From Sitta carolinensis (lineage: Eukaryota; Chordata; Aves; Passeriformes; Sittidae): a stretch of 64,000 nt of DNA. Under the pieces are notes generated by a model that had not been told where the DNA came from, ran no database searches, and worked only from the letters and a program-made list of their open reading frames with translations. The position numbers and the translations under genes were made by a program. The stretch lies in assembly GCA_032173965.1 (NCBI GenBank), contig JAVUNC010000005.1, positions 310,001 to 374,000 on the forward strand, given 5' to 3'. Positions 37,201-53,900 of the stretch are shown piece after piece. Numbering within the stretch: position 1 is the first letter of the stretch; every line of letters begins with the position of its first letter.

Positions 37201-40200
37201 GCCAAAGTTGTCACCTTCAGCCTTTTAAACAGCTCATCCTTTTTATACCTGTAATCTTTCAAAACAAAACCAAGAGGACAAGGTAAATTTTCAGTTCATT
37301 CCAGTTTTTTTTAGGCACTTTGCTTAATTCCCAGCTTTACTCCCAGCCTCTTCTGCAGCCAGGCAGGAATTCAGGGCAGGTTTGTGCTGAAGGATGAGCA
37401 GCAAACCTGGAGATTCTGTGGACTTGGTTAATTAATACACCAGCTCTAAAAGGAGGGTTTCATTAATACCAGGTCTAGAGAGAGGTTTCAATTAATACCA
37501 GTTGTAAAGAGAGATCTTGTCCAGCTATGATGAAGTGGAAGAGGCAGGTTTAGTTGCTTTTAGACTCAATTTTAGACTCAGATTTAAGTTTCTCATGGTG
37601 CTGGGGCAGTTCAGGAATTTCCCCTTTCCCAGCTGTTCTCTGGAGCACACTGAAGTCACAAAGCCCCTTAAACCAAAAGACTCGTTTACCCGAATTTTTA
37701 ATTTGTGTAAATTACAGCAGGATCAGAGCAGGGGGCAGCATGTGAAGCTAAACAGGCAGGTTTCACCTTAACAATTAAAAAATCCACGATTTTATACTTG
37801 ATCTGGTAATTAAATTCTAATTTCTTCCACGTGCTGACAGAGATCTCTCAAAGAACTGATAACTGACACAAGAAACTGGACTAATTGAGTCTTAATGGGT
37901 AATTAACCCAAGAAACTGGACTAATTGAATCTTAATCCTGAAGACACAGCTTAGGGAGGCAGAAAACTGAGCAGGGCTGTTGGCAAAAATCCAGAGCAGA
38001 GATTCCCAGAGCCTGATCCCATCCAGCTCCTGGAGATGCAGAGGGAAGGGAAAAACCCCCTGGAGGGAAACAAAAAGTGAGAGGAGGGGGAAAGAAAAGG
38101 CAGGCTGGTATCAGGAGGAACATCTTGATCTGGACTAACCTCTGCTGGGAGCAATGGGAGCTTTGGGAAATGCAGGGCTGGGAGGGAAAAATCCACTCAG
38201 TTCAAGGCTTTGAAATCCTCTCAACCCATCTGCTGAACGCTCACTTAGCTCAGGGGAGAGGGGCGAGAAGGGGGAAGGGCTGCCCTGCACATTCCTGCAG
38301 TCACCTTATTAAAAACATTAACTCCTGGGGGATTTGCTGATGGAAATTCTCCAGCTGAGAGGCTGAGATCTCTTCCCAACACATCCAGAGTTCCCAAATT
38401 CAACATCCTACCCCAAAACATTTTGATTAGGCTGCGAAATAAGCACACCTCTTTGCTCCTCTCACAAGCTGTCCTAGGAAAAAAAAAAGAGCAAAATATC
38501 CAAAACAAATATTCCAAAATCTCCACTGCACATCCAAACCACGGAGCTGAAGCACAGGAGGTGCAGAAACTGGACTGGAGGATGAGGAGGTGCTGAAACT
38601 GAATTTCAGGATGTCCATTAACAGGGAAATGACCCTTGTGGTCCTTGCAGAACCACCTGGTTCCAAGCCTCGAGCTTGAGCTTGTTAAATCCTCCTTTAA
38701 CTCAAAAAAACCCCAAACCCTCCAGCCACAATCATCTCCTGTAATTACTTCCCTGCTCAAGGATTATAATTGCCCAAAAGAGCCTTTCTGTCATGGCAAA
38801 TAAACTTCACTTAGAAGGACAAATAAAGCAGCAAAGCTTGGCAGGTGCTGGCGGGATGAAAACAGCGCTGAAGCTGTCCAACAATGCAGCTCCTGGATGG
38901 CTCCTTCCCACCTCAAAGCAGCACTTTTTACCCCAAAAAAATAAAGCCTCTTGGCCCCAGATCTTGCCTTCACCACCCAAAATGAGAGCTCATCAGTGCA
39001 GCTCCCAAACAACCCCACGTACCCGGGCCGGTCCTGGCGGATCCGTTGGGATTTTCTGACATGGTTTTGCCTGGAATAATTATTATTATTTTTTTTCCCC
39101 AAGGATGGGTTCCTGAGGGGCTTTGGAGAGAAGGAAGAGACTCTGCAGAGCGTGCTCAAGTCACTCCTCCACAGGATGGGTGGTGGTGGGTGCAGCTCTC
39201 CAATTTTTGATGGCGTGGGTTCAGATCTCAGGTTACGGAAGGGACAGAGAGGAGCCTGTGCTGGGGATGGAAATCTGCATCCCAAGGGTGTCAGCTATCC
39301 CTGAGAAACCAAGGGGGAGAACTTTCCTCCACTCCCTGGGAACACAAGGTGGCCATTCAGCTTGGAGAGAATGAGAAAGTTCCTCCCAAATTGGAAAAAA
39401 CAAAAGAGGGAATAAAAGAACGGCATGGAACAGATCCGCGGTGAGATCGGAAACTCGGCCGAGCCACAAAAAAAATCAACATTTTTTTCAACACAAATGA
39501 AAAGCCAAGCACTGAAATCTCAGTCAAAAGAGCATTTTGGAAAGCTCAAGGTCGTTCTTCTTTTTATTTTTCCCCCCCTTTATAGACTTGCAGTGACAAA
39601 ACACCCCAAACCCAACAAATGAAGCACAAACAAAGGCTCCTTGAGCACAAAGAAATTCCCGTGACCTCCCTCAGCAAGCGGGGCTGAGAACTAAACCTGA
39701 ACGTTTCAAATCCTAATTAATCCTCATTAATGGAGGTTTCAGCTCAATTCAGGGGTTTTTGGTTTTTTTTTTTTTTTTGCCTCCATAAATGCAGCTCTGA
39801 GGTTGAGGAGTTTTCCTGGCTCTTTGTGTGGGAAGAATCTGGGAATAAACCTGTTTTTATTAGGGAAAATCGGATGATAAACTTGGTTTTGGTGGGAAAA
39901 TAGAGAAATAAAAATAATTTAGGCTTTCACTAGCCTGAACAATGTAAAAATCTTCAAAATAGCAGAGTTTAGTGCTGGTGAAATCAATGGAAACACAAGG
40001 AACAAGCTTGGATTTTTCCTGTCTTGGAGCATTTTGAAAGGAATTGAAATGATATAAAAATAAAAGAGCTCAAGTTGTGACCTAAAAGTGCAATAAAAAA
40101 TCTCAGGAATGATCCGTAAATCTGCCCAGATGAGTCTAGCCTGGATTTCTCAGCTCAGAGAAACTTCTAATCACAAAATCCAATAACACCACTGCCCAAA

Positions 40201-41614
40201 GAAGGATCTGGAAGATTCCTGCCTGGATTTTTCAAATTAAATCTCTGGAGATTTTCCAAGGCCAAGCTCCTGGAATTCAGCTCCTGCTCTTTGAGTTTTG
40301 AGCCAGCTCATCCCCAGGTACTCACTTCTTTTGATCTCTTCCAATTTTTCCATGTATTTTGACAAACTGTTTCCTGTAACAATAACAAAAAAAAATCATC
40401 AATTTATTACAATTATGTATTAGGGTTTTTTTTTTTCAGGCCAATTAAGGCTTAGAATTTAATTGCTTGGAAGGAAACAGCTGTTTGTTGTAGAGCCTCC
40501 TTCTCAGTGACAAAAATGCCACAATTTTCCTCTTTTCTCTCAAGGAAAGCAGAATTCAATAGAAAAATTCAAGATTTGCTGGTCCTTTCCCCAAGGTTTT
40601 GGTGAGGATTCTACAAGATAATGGTACTGGATAAAATTTAGCTGCTTTAATTAAAAAAAACAAACAAACAAAGATAACCCCCAAATAATTATCTTGGCTC
40701 ACACCTTGACAAGATACAGGAAAAATCCATGGAGGGAAATTCCAAGAGCAGGAATTTCTATGGGAACCACCACAACAGACCCGGTTTAAATCTACTTAAC
40801 CCCCAAATTCTTCATTAAAAAGAAAGAGTTAAAAAAAACCCAAACAAGTTTTAAGACAACAAAGACTTTAAACATGTGGACATCCACACGCACTGAGCAT
40901 TTCATCTCAATTTTCAGGGGGTGTGTGAAGATAAATACATAAAAATATAGAAAAAATACAAATACATATAAATACATAAAAATATATAAAAATACACATA
41001 AATCTCTCTAATTTGTGTCTTTCGATTTCAGCCTTGCAGGAAAATCGTAAATAGGAGATTTTTATAAGCTGCAAACATTGGGTGAGACAAATCATAACCA
41101 CGTTAAGATTCTGCAGTGCTGGGGTAAAGGAGCTCGGGGCAGAGGTAATGAAGACATTCTTTATATTTTGTATTAATTATATTTTTCCTGTCATCCTACA
41201 CCCATTTCGGGTGCTTTTACCTCACAACAATCTCGCTTACCAGTATCCAGACGAGTTTTTATATGTTGATACTTGGGATTCGAGGGGATGCGCCGGGTGA
41301 GGAGCTGTTTCGAAACAGAAAAGACGAGACGCCAAAATGACAAACAATAAAATAAAATATAAAAAAAAAAAGCGGGGCAGCGATCAGAAAATGCGATTTG
41401 AAGCGATTTAAGAGACAGAAAAACGAGCGGCAAATCCCTGCGCGCCCATCTCCATGTCAGAGCCGGCTGAGGGAAAGCCTCCAAAGGAGACTTTCTGCCG
41501 TTCTCTCTCCGCGCGCTCCCTTCCCCGCCGTGTCCCCTCACAGCCCGGTATGTTCGGAGACGTTCAGACCGCCGCCGGTACCTGGGGGTCCCCGAAGCCG
41601 CCCCGCGCCGACAT
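31254..41614 (-). CDS. CEP41: Centrosomal protein 41 (rhodanese-like domain)
   Basis: Ciliary/centrosomal protein needed for tubulin glutamylation in the axoneme (human orthologue is a Joubert syndrome gene). Eleven coding exons in transcript order: 41614–41582, 41304–41241, 40373–40326, 37255–37194, 36534–36465, 35921–35813, 34457–34306, 34101–34034, 33125–33011, 32019–31804 and 31402–31254, giving 361 residues; all phases close. The N-terminus has [12 protein letters not shown] and the [19 protein letters not shown] coiled-coil region. [10 protein letters not shown] is followed by the rhodanese-like domain, roughly residues 155–260: [58 protein letters not shown]. The active-loop position after the central strand is Asp where sulfurtransferases have Cys, so it is probably non-catalytic, as in the family. 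ENKWRF and a Ser/Arg-rich tail ending RPWK complete it. Confidence 0.95.
31440..31582 (+). mobile_element. CR1 LINE 3' end
   Basis: 'tgtcccatccttggatgtgt' through 'cccacccaaccattccatga', plus sense, in the last CEP41 intron. Confidence 0.85.
32140..32905 (+). mobile_element. Compound CR1 LINE 3' end with embedded segment
   Basis: Same composite as at 6380–7175 but in opposite orientation, ending in the CR1 tail 'cccacccaaaccatcccgtg'. The embedded part 32397–32729 is the reverse complement of 6594–6927, with one base missing. It lies in a CEP41 intron. Confidence 0.8.
33515..33850. repeat. 40-bp minisatellite, about 8 copies
   Basis: The unit contains 'gggaaatgccaaatccaggc' and 'agctcccaagc'. 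In the CEP41 intron between exons 34101–34034 and 33125–33011. Confidence 0.9.
34590..34835 (-). mobile_element. CR1 LINE 3' end
   Basis: 'atggtttgggtgggaaagga' and 'ccatgggcagggacacctct', antisense, in a CEP41 intron. Confidence 0.85.
34868..35592. repeat. 45–50-bp minisatellite, about 15 copies
   Basis: The unit contains 'cagagcactgtgttatccca' and 'ctggaatacacaggactgag', with shorter variants using 'tggaatgcaatgacag'. Same CEP41 intron as the CR1 just before it. Confidence 0.9.
36195..36415. repeat. About 73-bp tandem repeat, three copies
   Basis: The phrase 'cttctcccagcctggaggca' recurs three times in the CEP41 intron downstream of exon 36534–36465. Confidence 0.85.
37256..40325. other. 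CEP41 intron, no further feature recognised
   Basis: About 3.1 kb of mostly A/T-rich intron with homopolymer runs. No CR1 tail, minisatellite or exon-like ORF was recognised. Confidence 0.5.
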
Positions 41615-42200
41615 CGCGCCCTCACGGCCGCCTCAGGGCCGCCCTCAGCGCCGCCGCGCTCCCGCCTCCCAACAACGCCCGCCGCCATTGGCCGCCCGCC
41701 GCCGCCTCGCCCAATCAGGGGCCGCGCAGCCGGGAGCGCGCGCGTCGCCCGGTAACGCCAGAGACGCGGCGGGCGGGAAAGGGAGAAGGGAGGGAGAGGT
41801 GTGTGCTGCGCATGCGCGCGGCGGTGGCCACGCCCCTGCCCGCCCCCTGGCGCAGGCTCCGCCCCCTCCCGGCCCGCGGAGCGCGATGGCGGCGCGGGGG
41901 CGGCCCCGCCCCTGAGCACAGGTGAGAGCGGAGGGCGCGGCCCCGCCCCTGAGCACAGGTGAGAGCGGAGGGCGCGGCCCCGCCCCTGAGCACAGGTGAG
42001 AGCGGAGAGCGCGGCCCCGCCCCTGAGCGCAGGTGAGAGCGGAGAGCGCGGCCCCGCCCCTGAGCGCAGGTGAGAGCGGAGAGCGCGGCCCCGCCCCTGA
42101 GCGCAGTGTGAGAGCGGCCCCGCCCCTGAGCACAGGTGAGAGCGGCCCCGCCCCCGAGCGCAGGTGAGCGCGGCCCCGCCCCGCCGGGAGCGCGCGCGAA
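41450..42200. promoter_or_regulatory. CpG-rich divergent promoter of CEP41 and MEST
   Basis: Very GC- and CpG-rich. The CEP41 start codon lies at 41614 on the minus strand, and the probable MEST first exon begins near 41880 on the plus strand. No TATA box. The two transcription units point away from each other from one island of under 1 kb. Confidence 0.7.
41898..42185 (+). repeat. 37-bp GC-rich tandem repeat, each unit with a splice-donor consensus
   Basis: The unit contains 'gcggccccgcccctgagc' then 'acaggtgagagcgg'. CAG|GTGAG occurs with the GT at 41922, 41959, 41996, 42033, 42070, 42136 and 42164. An eighth, degenerate unit lies near 42107. The position matches the end of the expected non-coding MEST exon 1. 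Confidence 0.9.
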
Positions 42201-42414
42201 GGCTCCGCCCACCCCCACCCCCCCAATCCCGGCTGGCGCTCAGGGAGGGGGCGTGGTCTGAGAGGAGAAGGGGGTAACCCCGGGTTGGGTTTGTGGGCGG
42301 GGTTTATAGGGGTGTGGTCGGGGGGCGGGGTTCTGGTGGGTGTGGCCCCGCCCTTGCACTGCCATTGACTCCCGGAGGCGCGGTGGGGGCGCGAGCCCCC
42401 AGACCCCAATAAAC

Positions 42415-42600
42415 CCCTGACCCCCCCAGTGATCCCATGGACCCCCCAGTGACCCCCATTAGCCCACGGCCCCACTGAACCCCCCCAGTGACCCCCATTA
42501 GCCCACGGCCCCACTGAACCCCCCCAGTGACCCCCATTAGCCCAGGCCCCACTGAAGCCCCCCAGTGACCCCCTGACCCCACAAGCCCCCCGGAATGACC
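42415..42600. repeat. Short C-rich tandem repeat
   Basis: The phrase 'cagtgacccccattagccca' recurs three times with variants, in the presumed MEST intron 1. Confidence 0.75.
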
Positions 42601-42904
42601 CCATGGCCCCCCGTGGACTCTTAGTGGGGTCATGCCCCACCCCAGAATCCCCTGAGTCCGCAGCCCCCTTCAGACCCCAAATGGATCCACAGCCCCTCAG
42701 AGCCTCCCAAGGACCCCAAATGTCCCCCTCAAACCCCAAATGGCCCCCTAATCCCCCCTGAACCCCAAAGAGGATCCCTGCTCCCCCTCAAACCCCAAAT
42801 GGCCCCCTAATCCCCCCTGAACCCCAAATGAGACCGACGTTCCCTCGCAGACCCCAAAACTCTGCTGCCTCCCTGGGGTCAGGCACGTTCTGGGGATGGG
42901 CAGT

Positions 42905-44297
42905 TTTAGTGCCATGGGCTATAGGATCAGGCATTCTGGGGCCATGGGCTATAGGATCAGGGATTCTGGGGCCATGGGCTATAGGATCAGGCATTCTGGG
43001 GCCATGGGCTATAGGATCAGGGTGGTTTTAGGGCCGTGGGCTATAGGATGAGGGATTCTGGGGCCATGGGCTATAGGATCAGGGCGGTTTTAGTGCCATG
43101 GGCTATAGGATCAGGGTGGTTTTAGGGCCATGGGCTATAGGATCAGGGCATTCTGGGGCCATGGGCTATAGGATCAGGGTGGTTTTAGGGCCATGGGCTA
43201 TAGGATCAGGGTGGTTTTAGTGCCATGGGCTATAGGATCAGGGTGGTTTTAGGGCCGTGGGCTATAGGATCAGGGCATTCTGGGGCCATGGGCTATAGGA
43301 TCAGGGTGGTTTTAGGGCCATGGGCTATAGGATCAGGGTGGGTTTAGTGCCATGGGCTATAGGATCAGGGTGGTTTTAGGGCCATGGGCTATAGGATCAG
43401 GGTGGTTTTAGGGCCGTGGGCTATAGGATCAGGGCATTCTGGGGCCATGGGCTATAGGATCAGGGTGGTTTTAGGGCCATGGGCTATAGGATCAGGGTGG
43501 TTTTAGTGCCATGGGCTATAGGATCAGGGTGGTTTTAGGGCCATGGGCTATAGGATCAGGGTGGTTTTAGGGCCATGGGCTATAGGATCAGGATGGTTCT
43601 GGGGCCATGGGCTATAGGATCAGGCATTCTGGGGCCATGGGCTATAGGATCAGGGTGGTTTTAGGGCCATGGGCTATAGGATCAGGGCATTCTGGGGCCG
43701 TGGGCTATAGGATCAGGCATTCTGGGGCCATGGGCTATAGGATCAGGGCAGTTTTAGGGCCATGGGCTATAGGATCAGGGTGGTTTTAGGGCCATGGGCT
43801 ATAGGATCAGGATGGTTCTGGGGCCATGGGCTATAGGATCAGGCATTCTGGGGCCATGGGCTATAGGATCAGGCATTCTGGGGCCATGGGCTATAGGATC
43901 AGGGTGGTTTTAGGGCCATGGGCTATAGGATCAGGATGGTTTTAGTGCCATGGGCTATAGGATCAGGGTGGTTTTAGGGCCATGGGCTATAGGATCAGGG
44001 TGGTTTTAGTGCCATGGGCTATAGTATCAGGGTGGTTTTAGGGCCATGGGCTATAGGATCAGGCATTCTGGGGCCATGGGCTATAGGATCAGGCATTCTG
44101 GGGCCATGGGCTATAGGATCAGGGTGGTTTTAGGGCCATGGGCTATAGGATCAGGGTGGTTTTAGGGCCATGGGCTATAGGATCAGGGTGGTTTTAGGGC
44201 CATGGGCTATAGTATCAGGGTGGTTTTAGGGCCATGGGCTATAGGATCAGGGTGGTTTTTAGGGCCGTGGGCTATAGGATCAGGGCATTCCGGGGCT
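42905..44297. repeat. 30–33-bp minisatellite, about 43 copies
   Basis: The core 'gccatgggctataggatcag' is constant. It alternates with a short spacer (cattctggg) or a longer one (ggtggttttaggg). The array ends about 15 bases before the MEST exon 2 acceptor. Small in-frame ORFs (MGYRIR repeats) are artefacts. Confidence 0.95.
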
Positions 44298-44314
44298 CAG
44301 CCCGCTCTCCCAGG

Positions 44315-49999
<5,685 letters not shown>

Positions 50000-50573
50000 G
50001 CTGCTGCAGCTCCCTTCTCACTCTTGGTTTAAGAGTCAGCCTTTGGGAGCAGGAAAAAACATTGATTTTCTCTCTCAGGTCTTCATGCTGGGCTGCCAAA
50101 TGGAGTTAAATCCTTGGAAAACTGGAAAAATGAGGGGGAAAGGGAGGATGCTGGCAGTTCTTCCAGTCCCCTTTTTGCTCAGCTTAAGTGTTTATTTAGA
50201 GAGGCAGAGGTTTAAATTAACATTAATCAGAATTTCTTACTTCTTTCATCACCCTGACTTGGGAAGAAACAACAATCAACAGGCAGAGGCAGAAATCCCC
50301 TCACAAAGTCCCTCCCTTCCCAGTTTTCCATATGGGATTTTTCCCAGTTTGAACCCGGGAGAAGGCTGCCCTGAGGTTTGGGTATTACCTGACCTAAAGC
50401 TCAGAGAACTGAATCTGCCTCAAGAGATGGAGTTTAATCTCTCTCTGTTCATTTTTCTGTGTGGAAGAAGAGACAGTCAGAAAAATATTTCAGATTTGGA
50501 GGTTGGGAGTGGGTTTTAATTGTTTATGTTGGGAATTTAAGAGCATCCCTTTAGGAATAAGGGGGTTTTGCTT

Positions 50574-50710
50574 AATAAAAAGCCATTATTGGGCTATTTT
50601 TTTCTGTACTGGAGCAGACAAAATTAGAACAAAGAAAAAAATTCTATTTTATTAACAGTAATTCATACAAATTCCACCACTTGAACCAGTGTTTATTTTC
50701 TGTTAATAAA
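50574..50710. promoter_or_regulatory. Interleaved poly(A) signals of MEST (+) and COPG2 (-)
   Basis: Plus-strand AATAAA at 50574–50579 and 50705–50710 serve MEST. Minus-strand signals (tttatt on the plus strand) at 50648–50653 and 50692–50697 serve COPG2. The two 3' ends therefore meet, and may overlap by about 100 bases. Confidence 0.65.
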
Positions 50711-50985
50711 AAGCAATTTTGACAAAAAAAAAAAAAAAAATCTTGATTTTTCTCACCTCTTCTCTCTTCCCAGCTTGAGATGCCATAAATTAGGTGGGAA
50801 TGTGTTAAGGAGGGAAGGGACATGGGAATGGCTCAGTACCAGCCAGCCACTAATGAAACATCATACAAACCCAAACGATTTCCCAAAGTGAGGAATAAAA
50901 ACTCCATGCAGGAGGAGAGCCAGGAAAATAAAAAATAAGTAAAAAGAAAAGGGGGAAGATGTCAGGACTTGCAGTGGTGGAAGTG

Positions 50986-53900
50986 TCAGCCCAGGGAAGC
51001 CAGGATGACATCGACGGCTGTCTCGTCCTTGCTCCTGACTGTCACCTGCATGGTGACACCGTCACCAAGGGCCAGCCTGGACCTGACCAGCACCTCACTG
51101 CCACCTCTGTACACACCTGGGACAGAGCAAGAGCCACGGGTCACCTGGGGGCACACAAGGGGCTCTGGGACAGTCCTGCAGGATCCCAGCTCCAGCCAGG
51201 GGTTAGAGTCCTGCCAGGGGGTGGAGACCCCAGGGACTGCTGGGGCTTTGAGTTTGACCCATGGAAGAAAAATGAAACCTTTGAATGAAGAACTAAAAGT
51301 CACAAAAACTTAGACAGCATGATAGTAGTAGTTGTAGAGTGAAAAGGGAAATTTTAGGGGTTTTACCATGGGGGCTTAGGGGGCAAGATGGAGGGACTTG
51401 GGCATTGTCGTGTGCTCCTTCCTTCTTCTTCCTAACCCCACCTTCTTGGGGATGGTGGCACTTGGGGATTGGATTGGAGTAGAATGGAACTGTCTAACAC
51501 AGGTGATGGGCATTGGATCATAACTGTAAATAACTAACAGGGAATTTGTAGTATAAAGTCAGTGCCTGCCCCTGGGGCAGTGTGTGTGCCTGGGGCTGCC
51601 CTGCTGAACAGACCTGGGCACCCAGACAGAAAATATCTGAGATAAGAAACAACAAAAGAGAGCATCAGCTGAAGACTTTCAACTCATTAATTCAGCAGCA
51701 GGGCTTGGAGAGAGCAGAACTGAAATCTCTGGAGCCATGCTGAGCAAAGGAAACCCTGAGAACTTGGGACAGGCTCAGTCCTGAGCCAGGTTTAGTGTTC
51801 AAGCAGGTTCTGCACCCATGGAATTGTCTGGGTTGGAAAGCTGGGAGAGGTCCTGGGGGTGCTGCTGAGGGTGGGTGGGCATCCCCAGGTGGGCAAGGGG
51901 CTGGTGGCACCTGGATTCTACAGAATCCCAGGATTCTACAAGAAGCTGTGGGTGCTGCAGGGAAATTCAGGAGGGGAATTTGAGAACAAGCTGCTCCCAG
52001 CACCAGCCTTCTGAGATAAACTCAGGCAAGGGATGGAATTACTGAATTATGGCAGGAAATTCTCAGCTCAGAGATTCTCCAGCATTCCCAGAGCTCGGCC
52101 TGAGCCCATCCAAGACAGACTCCAAGTCAGGACCAGCTGTATTCAAAAAAACCCCTCTTTGTACAGAGAAAAAACCTCCCAAAATAACAGCAGCATCTCC
52201 TAAACCACCTCCTTTCCTTTAGAAAGAACTGTGAGGATGTGGGAACGTGAATTTGAGCAGCAGGAACACTTACCAGCCAAGTAGAGGGTGTGAGAATTTT
52301 TGTTTTCTGGCACTTTATCTGACCTCTCACAGGGCTGCATGCCCAGGAACTTGATGATGTTATTGACAGCTTCTGCATTCAGAGATGGAAAAAGGAAATT
52401 ATTCCATATTTATTGCATGAATGATGAATATATAGGGTGATCAATAACTGAGGGGTCAGCTCACCATCCAAGGTCTTGATGGAACTCAGGGCAAAGGTTT
52501 CCTCTTTCTCAAAGTCATCTCCCACCTCTTCCCAGGCAGCTGCAAAGTTGGGTTTTAAAACCTTCTGGAGATGATCAGACACTGTCACCTCCAAGTCTTC
52601 CAGCTGGGAGAGAAAACCAAAAAAAAAAGGAAATTTTAGGGCAGTTACGGAAATGATTCTCACCTTGGAAAGGGAAATAAAGCCCACAGCATTTTTGCCA
52701 AAACAATGCTTGGTTTTAATCCCCAAAATAATAATATTTTTGTCTTTTTATATTGGCAGTGGGAAAGTGAACAGTTGGTGGGGGGAGAAGGGTTTGGAAG
52801 GTTTCATTTTCATTATTTGGGCTTTTTGTAAGTTACTTTTTATTATTTTTAAATTTCCCCCTGCTTTGCTCTTGGGTGAGAGATTCCAGATGGGAGAACC
52901 AAACCCACCCCAATCCCAAACTGGGGCAAAAGGAATGGGGAATAAATCCCAATTTTCTCTTTTTATTTTAGAATACAGAAGTGAAGAGTCAATGGAAGAA
53001 AGAAAAGTGGGTTTGAAGGTTTCATTCTAATTCTTGATTTTTTTTCTTTTAGTATTCCAGAGAGATTCCTCTCCTTGGAGAACTGATAAATGATGATATT
53101 AAAGATGAGACCTGGAGGAAAATCCCAATTTTCATCTTTTGTTCTTGGCAGTGAACACCTGGAAGGGTGAGAAGCGCTCGGGACGTTCCCGCTCTATTCT
53201 GGCGCTTCAATAAAATAATAAAATAATAAAATTCTGCTTATTTCCAATTTCCCCCTGCTTTGCTCTTGGGTGAGAGATTCCAGATGGGAGAACTGAACCC
53301 ACCCCAATCCCAAACTGGGGCAAAAGGAATGGGGAATAAATCCCAATTTTTTCTTTTTATTTTAGAATACAGAAGTGAAGAGTCAATGGAAGAAAGAAAA
53401 GTGGGTTTGAAGGTTTCATTCTAATTCTTGATTTTTTTTCTTTTAGTATTCCAGAGAGATTCCTCTCCTTGGAGAACTGATAAATGATGATATTAAAGAT
53501 GAGACCTGGAGGAAAATCCCAATTGTCTCTTTTGTTCTTGGCAGTGAACACCTGGAAGGGTGAGAAGCGCTCGGGACGTTCCCGCTCTATTCTCGCGCTT
53601 TAATAAATTAATAAAATTCTGATTATTTCCAGTTTCCTCCTGCTTTGCTCTTGGGTGAGAGATTCCAGGAGGGAGAACCAAACCCACCCCAATCCCAAAC
53701 TGGGGCAAAAGGAATGGGGAATAAATGCCCATTGTCTCTTTTGTTCTTGGCAGTGAACACCTGGAAGGGTGAGAAGCGCTCGGGACGTTCCCGCTCTATT
53801 CTCGCGCTTTAATAAATTAATAAAATTCTGCTTATTTCCAATTTTGCCCTGCTTGGCTCTTGGGTGAGAGATTCCCGGAGGTGTGGCAGTGCCCAGCTCT

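Noticed and set aside
37248..37255. Acceptor at TACAG (exon start 37248) for CEP41 exon 4
   Set aside because: It breaks the frame with the previous exon's gtgagt donor; the GAAAG acceptor (exon start 37255) restores RNYRYKKDE exactly as in the family.
42905..44297. Regular repeat/spacer array resembling a CRISPR
   Set aside because: Vertebrate nuclear context; spacers are two recurring short types, not unique sequences, so it is a minisatellite.
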